NCBI GenBank assembly: GCA_964436465.1
Contig: CAYTCV010000055.1
Coordinates: 1-12,551, forward strand
Direction of reading: 5' to 3'
DNA: 12,551 bases
From: RBG-13-66-14 sp964436465
Lineage (GTDB): Bacteria; RBG-13-66-14
Shown: piece after piece, positions 1-7,420 of the stretch
Layout: every line of letters starts with the position of its first letter
Position numbering within the stretch: position 1 is the first letter of the stretch
Notes under the pieces: model-generated
The model's database searches: none
Told to the model about the DNA's origin: nothing
Seen by the model: only the letters and a program-made list of their open reading frames with translations
Position numbers and translations under genes: made by a program

Positions 1-4
1 GTAG

Positions 5-61
5 GGCGGGGAACCGAGCGAAGCGAGCTATGCGAAGCAAATCCTTTCCCCGCCGTTTTTT
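5..61 (+). terminator. Rho-independent terminator of an upstream plus-strand gene
   Basis: A 9-bp inverted repeat (GGCGGGGAA at 5-13 and TTCCCCGCC at 46-54) is followed by G and six T residues. The loop is unusually long, about 32 nt, and contains the short direct repeat GCGAAGC twice. It most likely ends transcription of a gene lying left of the window. The long loop lowers confidence slightly. Confidence 0.65.
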
Positions 62-66
62 ATGCA

Positions 67-150
67 CCCCCCTCCCCAACCCTCCCCCCAGAGGGGGGAG
101 GGGGCATGAGGTAGCCCTCACCCCTAACCCCTCTCCCACAGGGAGAGGGA
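67..150. repeat. Two diverged copies of a pyrimidine-rich hairpin repeat
   Basis: Two adjacent units share the pattern C-rich run, AACCC, C/T-rich arm, 3-nt loop, G/A-rich arm. Unit 1 pairs CCCTCCCCCC (80-89) with GGGGGGAGGG (93-102) around the loop AGA. Unit 2 pairs CCCTCTCCC (129-137) with GGGAGAGGG (141-149) around the loop ACA. The arms differ between copies but remain perfectly complementary, so the fold rather than the bases is kept. This looks like a REP-type or MITE-like intergenic element; similar short C-rich hairpins are widespread in uncultured bacterial genomes. No coding potential is credible here. Confidence 0.6.
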
Positions 151-161
151 AACCGCCGTAT

Positions 162-182
162 AAAAAAAGGCCCGCGGGCCTT
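162..182 (-). terminator. Distal terminator downstream of the zinc-ribbon gene
   Basis: Read on the minus strand, the perfect palindrome GGCCCGCGGGCC (169-180, extended to 167-182 by flanking A/T pairs) is followed by a run of seven T (A162-168 on the plus strand). It is the second of two tandem terminators after the zinc-ribbon gene. Confidence 0.7.
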
Positions 183-191
183 CTTTGTTAC

Positions 192-210
192 AAAAAACCG
201 GCGGCGCCGG
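192..210 (-). terminator. Proximal terminator of the zinc-ribbon gene
   Basis: On the minus strand, CCGGC-GCC-GCCGG (198-210) is followed by six T. The hairpin begins one base after the stop codon of the zinc-ribbon gene. The short loop and strong GC stem fit an intrinsic terminator. Confidence 0.75.
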
Positions 211-211
211 T

Positions 212-508
212 TCACTTCTTGCGCGCCAGAACCACCCGGAAGCTGCAGTTGGAGCAGGTGTACTCCACCGCGTTCACCTTCTCGTTCTCGGCCTCGCGGA
301 TTTTCGGATTCGAAGCGCCGCAGACGGGGCAGGAGCGCCGGGCGAGGTCCTCGGCGGCGTGACCGGGGCGGAACTTGGCCCATTCGAACCGCGTCCCGCA
401 CTTGGCGCAGTGGGTGACGACCATGCTCACGTCGTCGTTGACGGTGACCACCTCCACCGTGGCGCCGAATTTAGCGCATTTGGGGCAGTACGTCCCCTGC
501 TCGCCCAT
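212..508 (-). CDS. Small protein with two zinc ribbons (eight CxxC cysteines)
   Basis: A 98-residue protein. It carries four CxxC pairs at C8/C11, C34/C37, C60/C63 and C85/C88, arranged as two four-cysteine zinc ribbons joined by a charged linker. The second half (CPVC ... CSNC) has the spacing of a rubredoxin/TFIIS-like ribbon. No enzymatic motif is visible, so nucleic-acid or protein binding is only an inference and I do not recognise a named family. I chose the ATG at 508: AGGAGG lies 5 bases upstream, whereas a GTG at 514 would overlap the ribosome site. It sits downstream of the RND pump on the same strand, but a TATAAT box just upstream gives it its own promoter, and two terminators follow it. 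Confidence 0.8.
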   Translation of the reverse strand: MGEQGTYCPKCAKFGATVEVVTVNDDVSMVVTHCAKCGTRFEWAKFRPGHAAEDLARRSCPVCGASNPKIREAENEKVNAVEYTCSNCSFRVVLARKK

Positions 509-530
509 ACGCACCTCCTAACCCGCTGCG

Positions 531-536
531 ATTATA
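531..536 (-). promoter_or_regulatory. Perfect -10 box for the zinc-ribbon gene
   Basis: TATAAT reads on the minus strand at 536-531, about 22 bases before the chosen ATG, which gives a 5' leader of roughly 16 nt with a strong AGGAGG site. No convincing -35 hexamer is seen at 16-18 bases, so it may need an activator or an alternative sigma contact. Confidence 0.5.
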
Positions 537-565
537 CCATATCGAAGACGGGACCGGCGGCGGTG

Positions 566-590
566 AAAGGGGCGGCTCGCGGCCGCCCCT
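566..590 (-). terminator. Possible weak terminator of the efflux operon
   Basis: On the minus strand, AGGGGCGGC (590-582) pairs with GCCGCCCCT (576-568) around the loop CGCGA, 24 bases after the pump stop codon. Only TTTC follows, so the T-tract is poor and read-through into the zinc-ribbon gene is possible. Confidence 0.45.
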
Positions 591-614
591 CGGTCATTCT
601 ACGTGTCTTTCCGG

Positions 615-3600
615 TTAGATGCCTTCCGGCGGAACGTAGTTCTTGAAGAGCTTCTTCTTGATTTTTACCTTCACTTCCTCCAGCCAGGAGTAGAAGGTCG
701 GCACGACCACCAGGGTCAGGACCGTGGAGATGCCCAGACCGAAGATGAAGGCCCAGCCCAGTGGCGCCCACTGCGGGTCGGACAGGGCGAGGGGGAACAT
801 GCCGCCGATGGTGGTGATGGCGGTGAGAAGAATCGGGGTCAGCCGGATTTTCCCCGCCTCGACGATGGCCTCGCGCATGGCCATGCCCTCCCGGCGCCGC
901 TGGTTGATGAAGTCCACCAGGACTATGGCCCCGTTCACCACGACGCCGGCCAGCCCGATGATGGCCACGAAAGCCACGATGCTGAAGGTGCTCCCGGTGA
1001 TGACCAGGCCGGCGATGGCGCCCACCGAAGCCAAAAGAATCGTGGACATAACCGTGATGGGTTGGGCGAAGCTCTGAAACTGGAGGGTGAGGACGATGAA
1101 AATCAACAGGACCGCCAAGAGGGCGGCGAAGCCCAGGTCGGAGAAGCTCTCCTGGATGAACTTGTAGGAGCCCTCGTAGTCGATGCGGTACCCCGGCTTG
1201 AGAACGACCGAGTCTTTCACGTACTCCCTGAGCTGGGAGGTTACGTCCACGGGGCTGTACCCGGGGAGGAGACCGGCGTTGATGGTCACCGCGCGGTCGC
1301 CGTTGTAGTGTCTAATCGAGCTGATGCCCTCGTGGTCCTCCATTCGGGCGATGTCACCCACCATCGCCTGGTTGCCCATCGCGTTGCTGACGTAGAGGGT
1401 CTCCACGTCTCCGATGGTACTCAGGCTCTCCTTGGGTATTTTCACGACGATGTCGTACTCTTTATCCCCCTCGCGGTAAACGGCGGCCGTCGACCCGCTG
1501 ATGAGGTTGCGCAGGTTGAGGGCCAGGTCGTAGGAGGTGAAACCGAGGAGATTGGCCTCCTGACGGCGGAGCACGGCCTGAATCTCGGGCGTGCCCGGGG
1601 AGATGTCGTCCTGGGGGTCGCGCACGCCGGGCACCGTTTTCAGATAATCTATGAGCTGGTCCGCGATGCGCCGCTGCTCGTCCAGGTCTTCCCCGTAAAC
1701 CTTGATGTCCACGGCCGACCCGGTGGGCGGACCGCTGGTGGCTTCGGCGAAAGAAACGTCCACTCCGCCGACCTGGGCCAGATACGGCCGCAGGGACTCC
1801 TGGATTTCCCGAGCGGTGCGTTTGCGTTCTTCGCTGGGGACGAGGTCTATGATGAGCCCGCCCTCGTTGGTGTTGGTGATGCCGAAGAAGCTGCCGACGC
1901 GGACCCTTCCGCCGCCGCCGGGCTGGTCGCCGGCCATGGCCACCAGGCGGTCCATCTCCGGCACGTTTTCGGTGATGATGCGCTCCAGGTCCTTCACCTT
2001 GGCGTCGGTGATTTCCAGGGGCGTGCCGATGGGGGTCTCCAGGTTGATGAAGATAGAGTCCGTGTCCACCGCGGGGAAGAGCTCCACCTTCAGAATCCCC
2101 AGCATCGGAAGTGACAACACCAGGAAGAAGGAGCCCACGGTGAGGAAGAACACCAGCTTCCTGCGCTTCAGGGCGCCGCGCACCACCTTCTCGTACCAGT
2201 CCCCCAGCCGACGCACGTTGATAATTTCGCCAAGCCACACGCCGATGCGTTCCAGCGTGCGCCTGACCCGGCCGCTGTGCTCGTGCTCCATCTCCTCGCG
2301 CGTCTTCTTGAGCTTGATGAACTTGGCCGCGATGGGCGGGGCCAGAATCAGTCCCACGAAGAGGGAGGCGAAGAGGGTCACCGAGACGGCGATGGGGATG
2401 TACCCCATGAATTTGCCCATCACTCCGCGCATCATCAACATGGGCAGGAAGGCGAAGATGGTCGTCATCGTCGAGGTGAAGACGGGGTAGGCTATTTCCG
2501 AGACTGCGGTCACGGCCGCCGTCTTGCGGTCCTTGCCCATCTCGAGGTGTCGGTAGAGGTTTTGCACGGAGACGATGGCGTTGTCCACCAGCATCCCGAC
2601 CACCAGGATGAGCCCCGAGATGGTCATGGTGTTCAGGGTGCCGCCGGTGAAGAAAATGACCGCGATGGCGATTAAGAGGGAGAGGGGGATGGCCGTGGAT
2701 ACCAGGAGCGCCGTGCGCAGGCCCATGAAAAGGAAGAGGACCACGATGACGATGGCCACGCCCTGCAGAATATTGTTGGTCATCGTGTCCAGGCTGTCGT
2801 TCACTTCGTCGGCCTGGTCCGATGTGATGTCCAGGACCATCCCCGGCGGAGTCGGCGCCACCTGGCTCGGGTCAATCCCGGACTCGCCCAGCTGGTCTGC
2901 AACCTCGCCCCGATTCACCTGAACGGGCTCTCCGTCGTGGGTGTGGGCCGCGACGGTGTAGGAATCGCTGGAGGCGAAATAGAGGCTGCGGATTTGCGTA
3001 GGCAGGAGCTCCACATTCCGACCGTCGGCCAGTGTGACCCACAGCGACTCCTCGGGTATGCCCAGCTTCTGTTTTATCGCCGAGGACGTCTCCAAAACGT
3101 TGGAGTTCGTTCGGCGCTTGATGGAGATGGTCACCGAATCCTGGCCGTTGGTGCGCGAGGTGGAGGTGACCTCCGCCGGGCCGTCCACGATGTCGGCGAG
3201 CTCGGAAAGCCTGACGCGGGCGCCGGTCGAGCCCGAAACGATTATCTCCCCCATGTTCGCGGTGTCGTCGAACTCGCCCATGGCGCGGACCAGGTAGCGC
3301 TGGGGGCCGACCTCGATGGTTCCCGCGGGCAGTTGGAGATGCTGGGACCCGATGGCCGCGACGACCTGCGTGGGGGAAATCTGGAACTCGGTGAGCTTGG
3401 CCGGCTTGAGCTGAATCTGAATCTCGCGTTCCACACCGCCCACCACGCTGGTGTCGAGCACGCCGGGTATCTTCTTCAGCTCGTCGGCCAGGTCCACGGC
3501 GGACTGCCGGAGCGTGAGGGGGTCCATCTCCGCCGAGACGGACAGGACCATCACGGGGATGTCCGACAGGCTGAACTCTACGACCTCGGGGGGCTGGCAT

Positions 3601-3965
3601 CCGTCGGGGAGGTCGGGGGTCACCTTGTCCACCCGCTCACGGACCTTGTTGATTGAGTCCTCGAGGTCGGCGTCCGTGGTGAACACCACGCGCGTGAAGG
3701 CCAGTCCCTCCGAGATGGACGAGTAGGTCCGGTCGAGGTCCGGCAGGTCCACCATGGCGTCTTCGATTTTCTCGGCGACCTGCGTCTCCATCTCGTCGGG
3801 CCCGGCGCCGGGGTAGAACGTGACGATGAACGCCACCGGAATCTCGATGTCCGGGTCCCCTTCCTTGGGGATGGACGTGATGGCGTAAACGCCCGCGATG
3901 AAGACCAGCAGGACCACCAGGAAGAGGATGCGGGGCCTCTCGAAGGCGATTTTCGTTATCTTCAC
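615..3965 (-). CDS. RND-family (HAE1/AcrB-like) efflux pump, inner-membrane permease
   Basis: A proton-driven exporter of 1116 residues; AcrB has about 1049. It has the duplicated RND layout. TM1 is at residues 13-30, a large periplasmic loop follows, then a TM2-6 block at about 397-550, TM7 at about 604-624, a second periplasmic loop, and TM8-12 at about 935-1093. The TM4 motif GMLVDNAIVSVQN places D461 at the AcrB D407 position and N462 at D408. The TM10 motif VVVNGAIVLVDF has N1011 where AcrB has K940. These changes fit an HAE1 branch outside the AcrB group. Residues about 300-374 are longer than in AcrB by roughly 60 residues. The start is GTG, with GGAGG 7 bases upstream, and it overlaps the adaptor stop by 4 bases, so translation is probably coupled. 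The substrate cannot be inferred. Confidence 0.95.
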   Translation of the reverse strand: MKITKIAFERPRILFLVVLLVFIAGVYAITSIPKEGDPDIEIPVAFIVTFYPGAGPDEMETQVAEKIEDAMVDLPDLDRTYSSISEGLAFTRVVFTTDADLEDSINKVRERVDKVTPDLPDGCQPPEVVEFSLSDIPVMVLSVSAEMDPLTLRQSAVDLADELKKIPGVLDTSVVGGVEREIQIQLKPAKLTEFQISPTQVVAAIGSQHLQLPAGTIEVGPQRYLVRAMGEFDDTANMGEIIVSGSTGARVRLSELADIVDGPAEVTSTSRTNGQDSVTISIKRRTNSNVLETSSAIKQKLGIPEESLWVTLADGRNVELLPTQIRSLYFASSDSYTVAAHTHDGEPVQVNRGEVADQLGESGIDPSQVAPTPPGMVLDITSDQADEVNDSLDTMTNNILQGVAIVIVVLFLFMGLRTALLVSTAIPLSLLIAIAVIFFTGGTLNTMTISGLILVVGMLVDNAIVSVQNLYRHLEMGKDRKTAAVTAVSEIAYPVFTSTMTTIFAFLPMLMMRGVMGKFMGYIPIAVSVTLFASLFVGLILAPPIAAKFIKLKKTREEMEHEHSGRVRRTLERIGVWLGEIINVRRLGDWYEKVVRGALKRRKLVFFLTVGSFFLVLSLPMLGILKVELFPAVDTDSIFINLETPIGTPLEITDAKVKDLERIITENVPEMDRLVAMAGDQPGGGGRVRVGSFFGITNTNEGGLIIDLVPSEERKRTAREIQESLRPYLAQVGGVDVSFAEATSGPPTGSAVDIKVYGEDLDEQRRIADQLIDYLKTVPGVRDPQDDISPGTPEIQAVLRRQEANLLGFTSYDLALNLRNLISGSTAAVYREGDKEYDIVVKIPKESLSTIGDVETLYVSNAMGNQAMVGDIARMEDHEGISSIRHYNGDRAVTINAGLLPGYSPVDVTSQLREYVKDSVVLKPGYRIDYEGSYKFIQESFSDLGFAALLAVLLIFIVLTLQFQSFAQPITVMSTILLASVGAIAGLVITGSTFSIVAFVAIIGLAGVVVNGAIVLVDFINQRRREGMAMREAIVEAGKIRLTPILLTAITTIGGMFPLALSDPQWAPLGWAFIFGLGISTVLTLVVVPTFYSWLEEVKVKIKKKLFKNYVPPEGI

Positions 3966-5134
3966 TGGCCGTCCTCCCCCGCCGTCTGCGCGTCGCTTTC
4001 ACGGTTCGGGATGGTGACCAGGCTGCCGTCCTCGAGGAACTGCTGCCCCTCGGTCACAATTTCTTCTCCGGCTTCGAGCCCCTCCACCACCACCACGCGG
4101 TGGTCGGTCTCCGGTCCGAGGGTCACCGCTCGTCTTTGGACCCGCAGCCGCGTCGTTTTCTCCGGCGGACCGGGATTTCCGTCCTCATCGGTAGTGGCCG
4201 TATCCTCGACGACTTCCTGCACCACGAAGACGTAATCCACCGCCTGGATTTTGACCGCCGCGTTGATGGGGATGGTCAGCACCTCGCCCAGGTCCTTGAT
4301 GGGCAGGCGGACGTGGGCCACCATGCCGCTTTTCAGGCGTCCATCATCGTTTTCCAGCCGAACCTCCACCGGGAAGGCGTGAGTGCGGGAATCGGCCTTG
4401 ATTCCGATGCTGTAGACGGTTCCCTTGAACACCTCGTCGGGGTAGGCGTCCACGGTGACCTGGACCTCGCTCGCGGGGATTACGGTGCCGATATCCTCCT
4501 CGTTGACGCCGATGGACACCTTCATGGGGTTGGTCTTGACGATTTCGAAGACCTGGTAACTCGGGCCGACCATGGAGCCGATGTCGAAGTTACGCACGGC
4601 GACGACGCCGGCGATGGGCGCCCGGATGGTCGTCTCACTCGCGGTATCCGCGGCGCGGTAGTAGCCGGCCTGGAGGGTGTCGTAGTTTATCTGCGCCGCC
4701 TCGTAGGCGTTGGAGATATTCTCCCACTGGGCCGCGGAGATGGAGCCGGTGTCGTGCAGCGGCTCGTAGCGGTTGTAGTTGTCCTCGGCCTGCCTGAGCT
4801 GGAGCTTGGCCGCTTCGAACTGCCCCTTGGCCGCCTCCGAGGAGAGCCAGTAGCTGGTTCCCTCGATGCGGGCCAGGGCCTGGCCTTTTCGCACCTCTTC
4901 CCCCACTTCGACGTAAATGTCCTGCAGGCGCCCCGCAATTTCCGGGGCGACCAGGGCCTCCATCTCTCCGCGGATGACCCCGGCCAGGTCCCGCTCGATG
5001 GTCTTGTGGGAGAGACCGACGACCTCGCTCGAAACGGTGTAACTCTGCTCGGGGCTCACCATCGGCTTCCCGCCGCAGGCCGCGAGCAATAAAAACGGGA
5101 GCGTGAGGGCGATTGGTGTAAGGTGGCGCATCAT
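3962..5134 (-). CDS. RND efflux periplasmic adaptor (membrane-fusion lipoprotein)
   Basis: This 390-residue adaptor would link the RND pump to the TolC-like channel. The N-terminus is a lipoprotein signal with lipobox LAAC (C20), so it should be anchored by lipid. The order then follows the HlyD/AcrA family. The first lipoyl half is at about 59-93 (PEIAGRLQDIYVEVGEEV), an alpha-hairpin at 96-165, and the second lipoyl half at 168-199 (IRAPIAGVVAVRNFDIGSMV). A beta-barrel lies at about 203-275 and a membrane-proximal domain at about 278-375. The hairpin is short, as in adaptors of the HAE1 type. Two ATG codons are adjacent: GGAAGG lies 2 bases before the first and 5 bases before the second, so 5131 may be the true start. 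It lies 45 bases after the channel gene and overlaps the pump gene by 4. Confidence 0.93.
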   Translation of the reverse strand: MMRHLTPIALTLPFLLLAACGGKPMVSPEQSYTVSSEVVGLSHKTIERDLAGVIRGEMEALVAPEIAGRLQDIYVEVGEEVRKGQALARIEGTSYWLSSEAAKGQFEAAKLQLRQAEDNYNRYEPLHDTGSISAAQWENISNAYEAAQINYDTLQAGYYRAADTASETTIRAPIAGVVAVRNFDIGSMVGPSYQVFEIVKTNPMKVSIGVNEEDIGTVIPASEVQVTVDAYPDEVFKGTVYSIGIKADSRTHAFPVEVRLENDDGRLKSGMVAHVRLPIKDLGEVLTIPINAAVKIQAVDYVFVVQEVVEDTATTDEDGNPGPPEKTTRLRVQRRAVTLGPETDHRVVVVEGLEAGEEIVTEGQQFLEDGSLVTIPNRESDAQTAGEDGQ

Positions 5135-5179
5135 TACCTTCCGGGAACGGTGACGCGTTTTGCGTGGTTATTCGTAACG

Positions 5180-6568
5180 TCAGGGCTCGATGGCGCCCAT
5201 CAGCGAGGCCAGGTTCTCCCGGGCCACGAGGTAGTCGTAGCGCGCGGAGACCTCACCCATGCGGGCCATGAGATAGGCCAGGTTGATGTCCAGGTAATCG
5301 GCCTCCACGTCGGATACCAGGCCCTGGACGGCCATCTGTTCCATGAGGTCCAGGGCCTCGCCCGCGACCGCGAGTTGTTTTTCGGAGACGCCGATTTGGG
5401 CGACTTTCTCGTTCAGACCCAGGTAGGCGGCCTCGACCCCGGTCAGGATGGCCTGCTCGGCCTGCCGGATTTGCAGGCGGGTCTTGCGTTGTTCGGCCCG
5501 GGCCTGGGCGAGGTCGGCCAGTCGCTGGGTGGAGGTGAAGAGGTCCAGGCTGGCCGATACCCCGATTCTCCAGTAGTCGTCTTCCTCGTAGAAGGCGAAG
5601 TCGTCACCCTGCACCCAACCGTAGGCCGCCTGCAGGTTTATTTTGGGCCAGAAGGCGCTGGCCGCCAATCCGACCTGTCCCTCGGCCAGCCGTTCGCTTT
5701 TGTACACGGTCGCCAGACCGGGGTTGTTCTCCCGGGCGTAGTCGAGGGCCTCGTCCAGGGAGACGGACGGCCCGGCAGGCTCGCCGACGTCCACGGGCGC
5801 GAGGCGAACCTCTCTATCGAGCTCGACGCCGATGACATCGGCCAGGTTGACCCGGCTGAGCCGGACGATGTTCTGGGCGGCGATGACATCCCCCTCCGCC
5901 GCCGCCAGCTCCGATTCCGCCCGCAGGAGGTCCACCTTGGAGGCGAGCCCCACGTCGAGGTTGGTCTGTGTTATCTGGACGTGGTGGGTCAGGTTCTCCT
6001 GGTTCTTCCGCTGGACGGCGAGGAGCTCGTCGGCGCGCAGGGAATCGAGGTAGGCCTGCTTGACCGCGAGAATGGCGGCCTGACGGGCGGCAACGAGCTG
6101 GAGCTCGGTCATCTCCTCCCCGGCCGCGGCCATGACCTTGCCCCAGTAAATTGCTCCGCCGTTGAAGATGGGCTGCGTTATCGTGATGGACGTGGAGAAG
6201 TTTTCATAGTCCAGGTTCGTCGGTATACCACCGCCCTGGTCGCCGACCTCATCCACCCCTTGCCAGGGGTCGCCCGGTCCGGCGGAGGAATAGCTGCCGT
6301 ATCCGCTGGAACCGCCCATTCCGGTGGTCGAGTAGGCCCCCGTGTATTTCAGGTAGGTGACTCCGGCGGATACACGGGGAAAGAAGGAGGTCATGGTGGA
6401 CCAGTCGGCGGCCTCGGCGGACCTCTCGGCCTCCGCGGCGATGCGGACGTCGAGGTTGTTCTCCAGGGCCAGTTGGACGGCCTCGTCCATGTCCAGGGTG
6501 GTCAGCGGTTCGGCCGCCGCCGCCAGTGGAATCCACAGAAGCAGGTAGAGAATCGGTCCGCGCATCAC
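5180..6568 (-). CDS. TolC-like outer-membrane efflux channel protein
   Basis: A 462-residue outer-membrane channel subunit. The signal peptide is short (residues 1-19, ending LAAAA before EPL) and has no lipobox cysteine, so it is unlike lipidated OprM-type channels. Two internally homologous OEP repeats are visible, opening with LDMDEAVQLALENNLDV (about 25-41) and SVSLDEALDYARENNPGL (about 268-285). Both are followed by long amphipathic, probably coiled-coil helices. Residues about 75-118 form a Gly/Ser/Tyr-rich insertion between the first two beta-strands, which would place it in an extracellular loop. The start is probably GTG 6568, 8 bases after GGAG and overlapping the regulator stop by 4 bases; an ATG at 6565 is the alternative. 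It is the second gene of the efflux operon. Confidence 0.92.
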   Translation of the reverse strand: MMRGPILYLLLWIPLAAAAEPLTTLDMDEAVQLALENNLDVRIAAEAERSAEAADWSTMTSFFPRVSAGVTYLKYTGAYSTTGMGGSSGYGSYSSAGPGDPWQGVDEVGDQGGGIPTNLDYENFSTSITITQPIFNGGAIYWGKVMAAAGEEMTELQLVAARQAAILAVKQAYLDSLRADELLAVQRKNQENLTHHVQITQTNLDVGLASKVDLLRAESELAAAEGDVIAAQNIVRLSRVNLADVIGVELDREVRLAPVDVGEPAGPSVSLDEALDYARENNPGLATVYKSERLAEGQVGLAASAFWPKINLQAAYGWVQGDDFAFYEEDDYWRIGVSASLDLFTSTQRLADLAQARAEQRKTRLQIRQAEQAILTGVEAAYLGLNEKVAQIGVSEKQLAVAGEALDLMEQMAVQGLVSDVEADYLDINLAYLMARMGEVSARYDYLVARENLASLMGAIEP

Positions 6569-7176
6569 TTATTAATCTCCCGATGGTCTTTGATGATGCC
6601 CCTCCGGGTCGCCTCCTCGCCCCACCGCTTCCAGGGGAACGCCTCGAGCTCCCGGTAGAGCTTGCGGAGCCAGATGTGCATGTACTCGATGTTCTCGCCC
6701 CAAAGCTTCATCAGCGCCCGGCTGGAGGGGAAGGGGTAGCGCTCGGCTAGTTCCTGTGCGTGCTCTTTGTAGTGCTCCTCCATCTCCACCGTTCGCTGCT
6801 GCAGCTCGCGCATGGCTTCGAGTGCCTTCTCCTTGGGCAGGACGTGGATGAAGGCGATGCCTATCATGGGGCGCAGCCTGTCGCCCCGGGAGCGGAGCAT
6901 GCTGAAGAGCTGTTCCTCGAGGACGGCGCGCCCCTCCGGGGTGAGGGAGTAGACCTTGCGCGTGGGGTACTTGCCCTCTTTGAAGTACTCGAAGGTCACG
7001 TACCCCGTTTTTTCCAGCTTGTTTAGAAGGTAGTAGATGGAGGATATGTCCAGCCTGCCCCAGTGGTTTACCCCGCGGTTTTTAATCTCGGTGTCGATTT
7101 CGTAGCCGTAGCGGGGGGATTCCGCCAGAAGGGCGAGGACGGCGATTTCGGCGTAGGGTGTTCTTTTAGCGTTCAT
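6565..7176 (-). CDS. PadR-family transcriptional regulator, first gene of the efflux operon
   Basis: A 203-residue regulator. The N-terminal winged helix-turn-helix at about 8-90 has the PadR signature: LALLAESPRYGYEI, then SSIYYLLNKLEKTGYV for recognition, then RKVYSLTPEGRAVLEE for the wing. A C-terminal helical Vir-like dimerisation region follows (about 100-175). Many PadR proteins repress an adjacent multidrug transporter and release DNA on binding a ligand. Here the gene leads the TolC-adaptor-pump operon and overlaps the channel gene, so autoregulation of the whole operon is the simplest inference. The start ATG at 7176 has only a weak ribosome site (CGGA close by). The upstream region has a promoter and an inverted repeat over its -35 box. 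Confidence 0.92.
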   Translation of the reverse strand: MNAKRTPYAEIAVLALLAESPRYGYEIDTEIKNRGVNHWGRLDISSIYYLLNKLEKTGYVTFEYFKEGKYPTRKVYSLTPEGRAVLEEQLFSMLRSRGDRLRPMIGIAFIHVLPKEKALEAMRELQQRTVEMEEHYKEHAQELAERYPFPSSRALMKLWGENIEYMHIWLRKLYRELEAFPWKRWGEEATRRGIIKDHREINK

Positions 7177-7212
7177 CGTCCGAATCGGTGCTCTGCGTGT
7201 AGGTTATTTAAG

Positions 7213-7241
7213 ATTAGACTATTTAATATTATTCTGTTCAA
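7213..7241 (-). promoter_or_regulatory. Sigma70-type promoter of the PadR-efflux operon
   Basis: On the minus strand, TTGAAC (7241-7236) and TCTAAT (7218-7213) are separated by exactly 17 bases. The -10 matches consensus at five of six positions and the -35 at four of six. The surrounding sequence is strikingly AT-rich against a GC-rich background. The leader to the PadR start would be about 30 nt. Confidence 0.6.
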
Positions 7242-7257
7242 TTTTTAATTAACAGAA
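7232..7257. promoter_or_regulatory. Candidate PadR operator (inverted repeat over the -35 box)
   Basis: TTCTGTT (7232-7238) and AACAGAA (7251-7257) are perfect 7-bp inverted arms separated by 12 bases. The left arm covers part of the -35 hexamer. The size and symmetry fit a dimeric winged-helix repressor; the assignment to PadR is inference from position. Confidence 0.4.
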
Positions 7258-7269
7258 AGTAGTATAGAT

Positions 7270-7283
7270 TGTTTATGCAAACA
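7270..7283. repeat. Short inverted repeat upstream of the PadR promoter
   Basis: TGTTT and AAACA flank a 4-base centre (ATGC). It lies about 30 bases upstream of the -35 box of the efflux operon and shares the TGTT/AACA core with the candidate operator, so it might be a second binding site. Chance occurrence in AT-rich DNA is quite possible. Confidence 0.25.
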
Positions 7284-7420
7284 TTACAAGAAAATATTCA
7301 GCCGGCTTCGTGCGTTCTAAATGCGCTCGTTACAGGCAGTCACGGATATAAAAAGAAAAGGGGTCTCGACTGCACCCGGTGTTTCCGCCCTTCGTCACTT
7401 TAGACTCCTTGGATTGAGAG

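Noticed and set aside
67..150. CRISPR array
   Set aside because: Only two diverged palindromic units, without regular spacers or cas genes.
30..401. Overlapping frames across the hairpin repeats
   Set aside because: Low-complexity proline/arginine products of C-rich repeat DNA.
603..2114. Long plus-strand frame (503 codons) opposite the pump gene
   Set aside because: It is antisense to a clear RND permease; the His/Asp/Gly/Val-rich product is a GC-bias shadow with no ribosome site.
4100..5092. Plus-strand frame of 330 codons opposite the adaptor
   Set aside because: Antisense to the conserved membrane-fusion protein, with no domain pattern of its own.
5123..6658. Plus-strand frame of 511 codons opposite the TolC-like gene
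   Set aside because: Antisense shadow; the minus strand shows signal peptide and OEP repeats.
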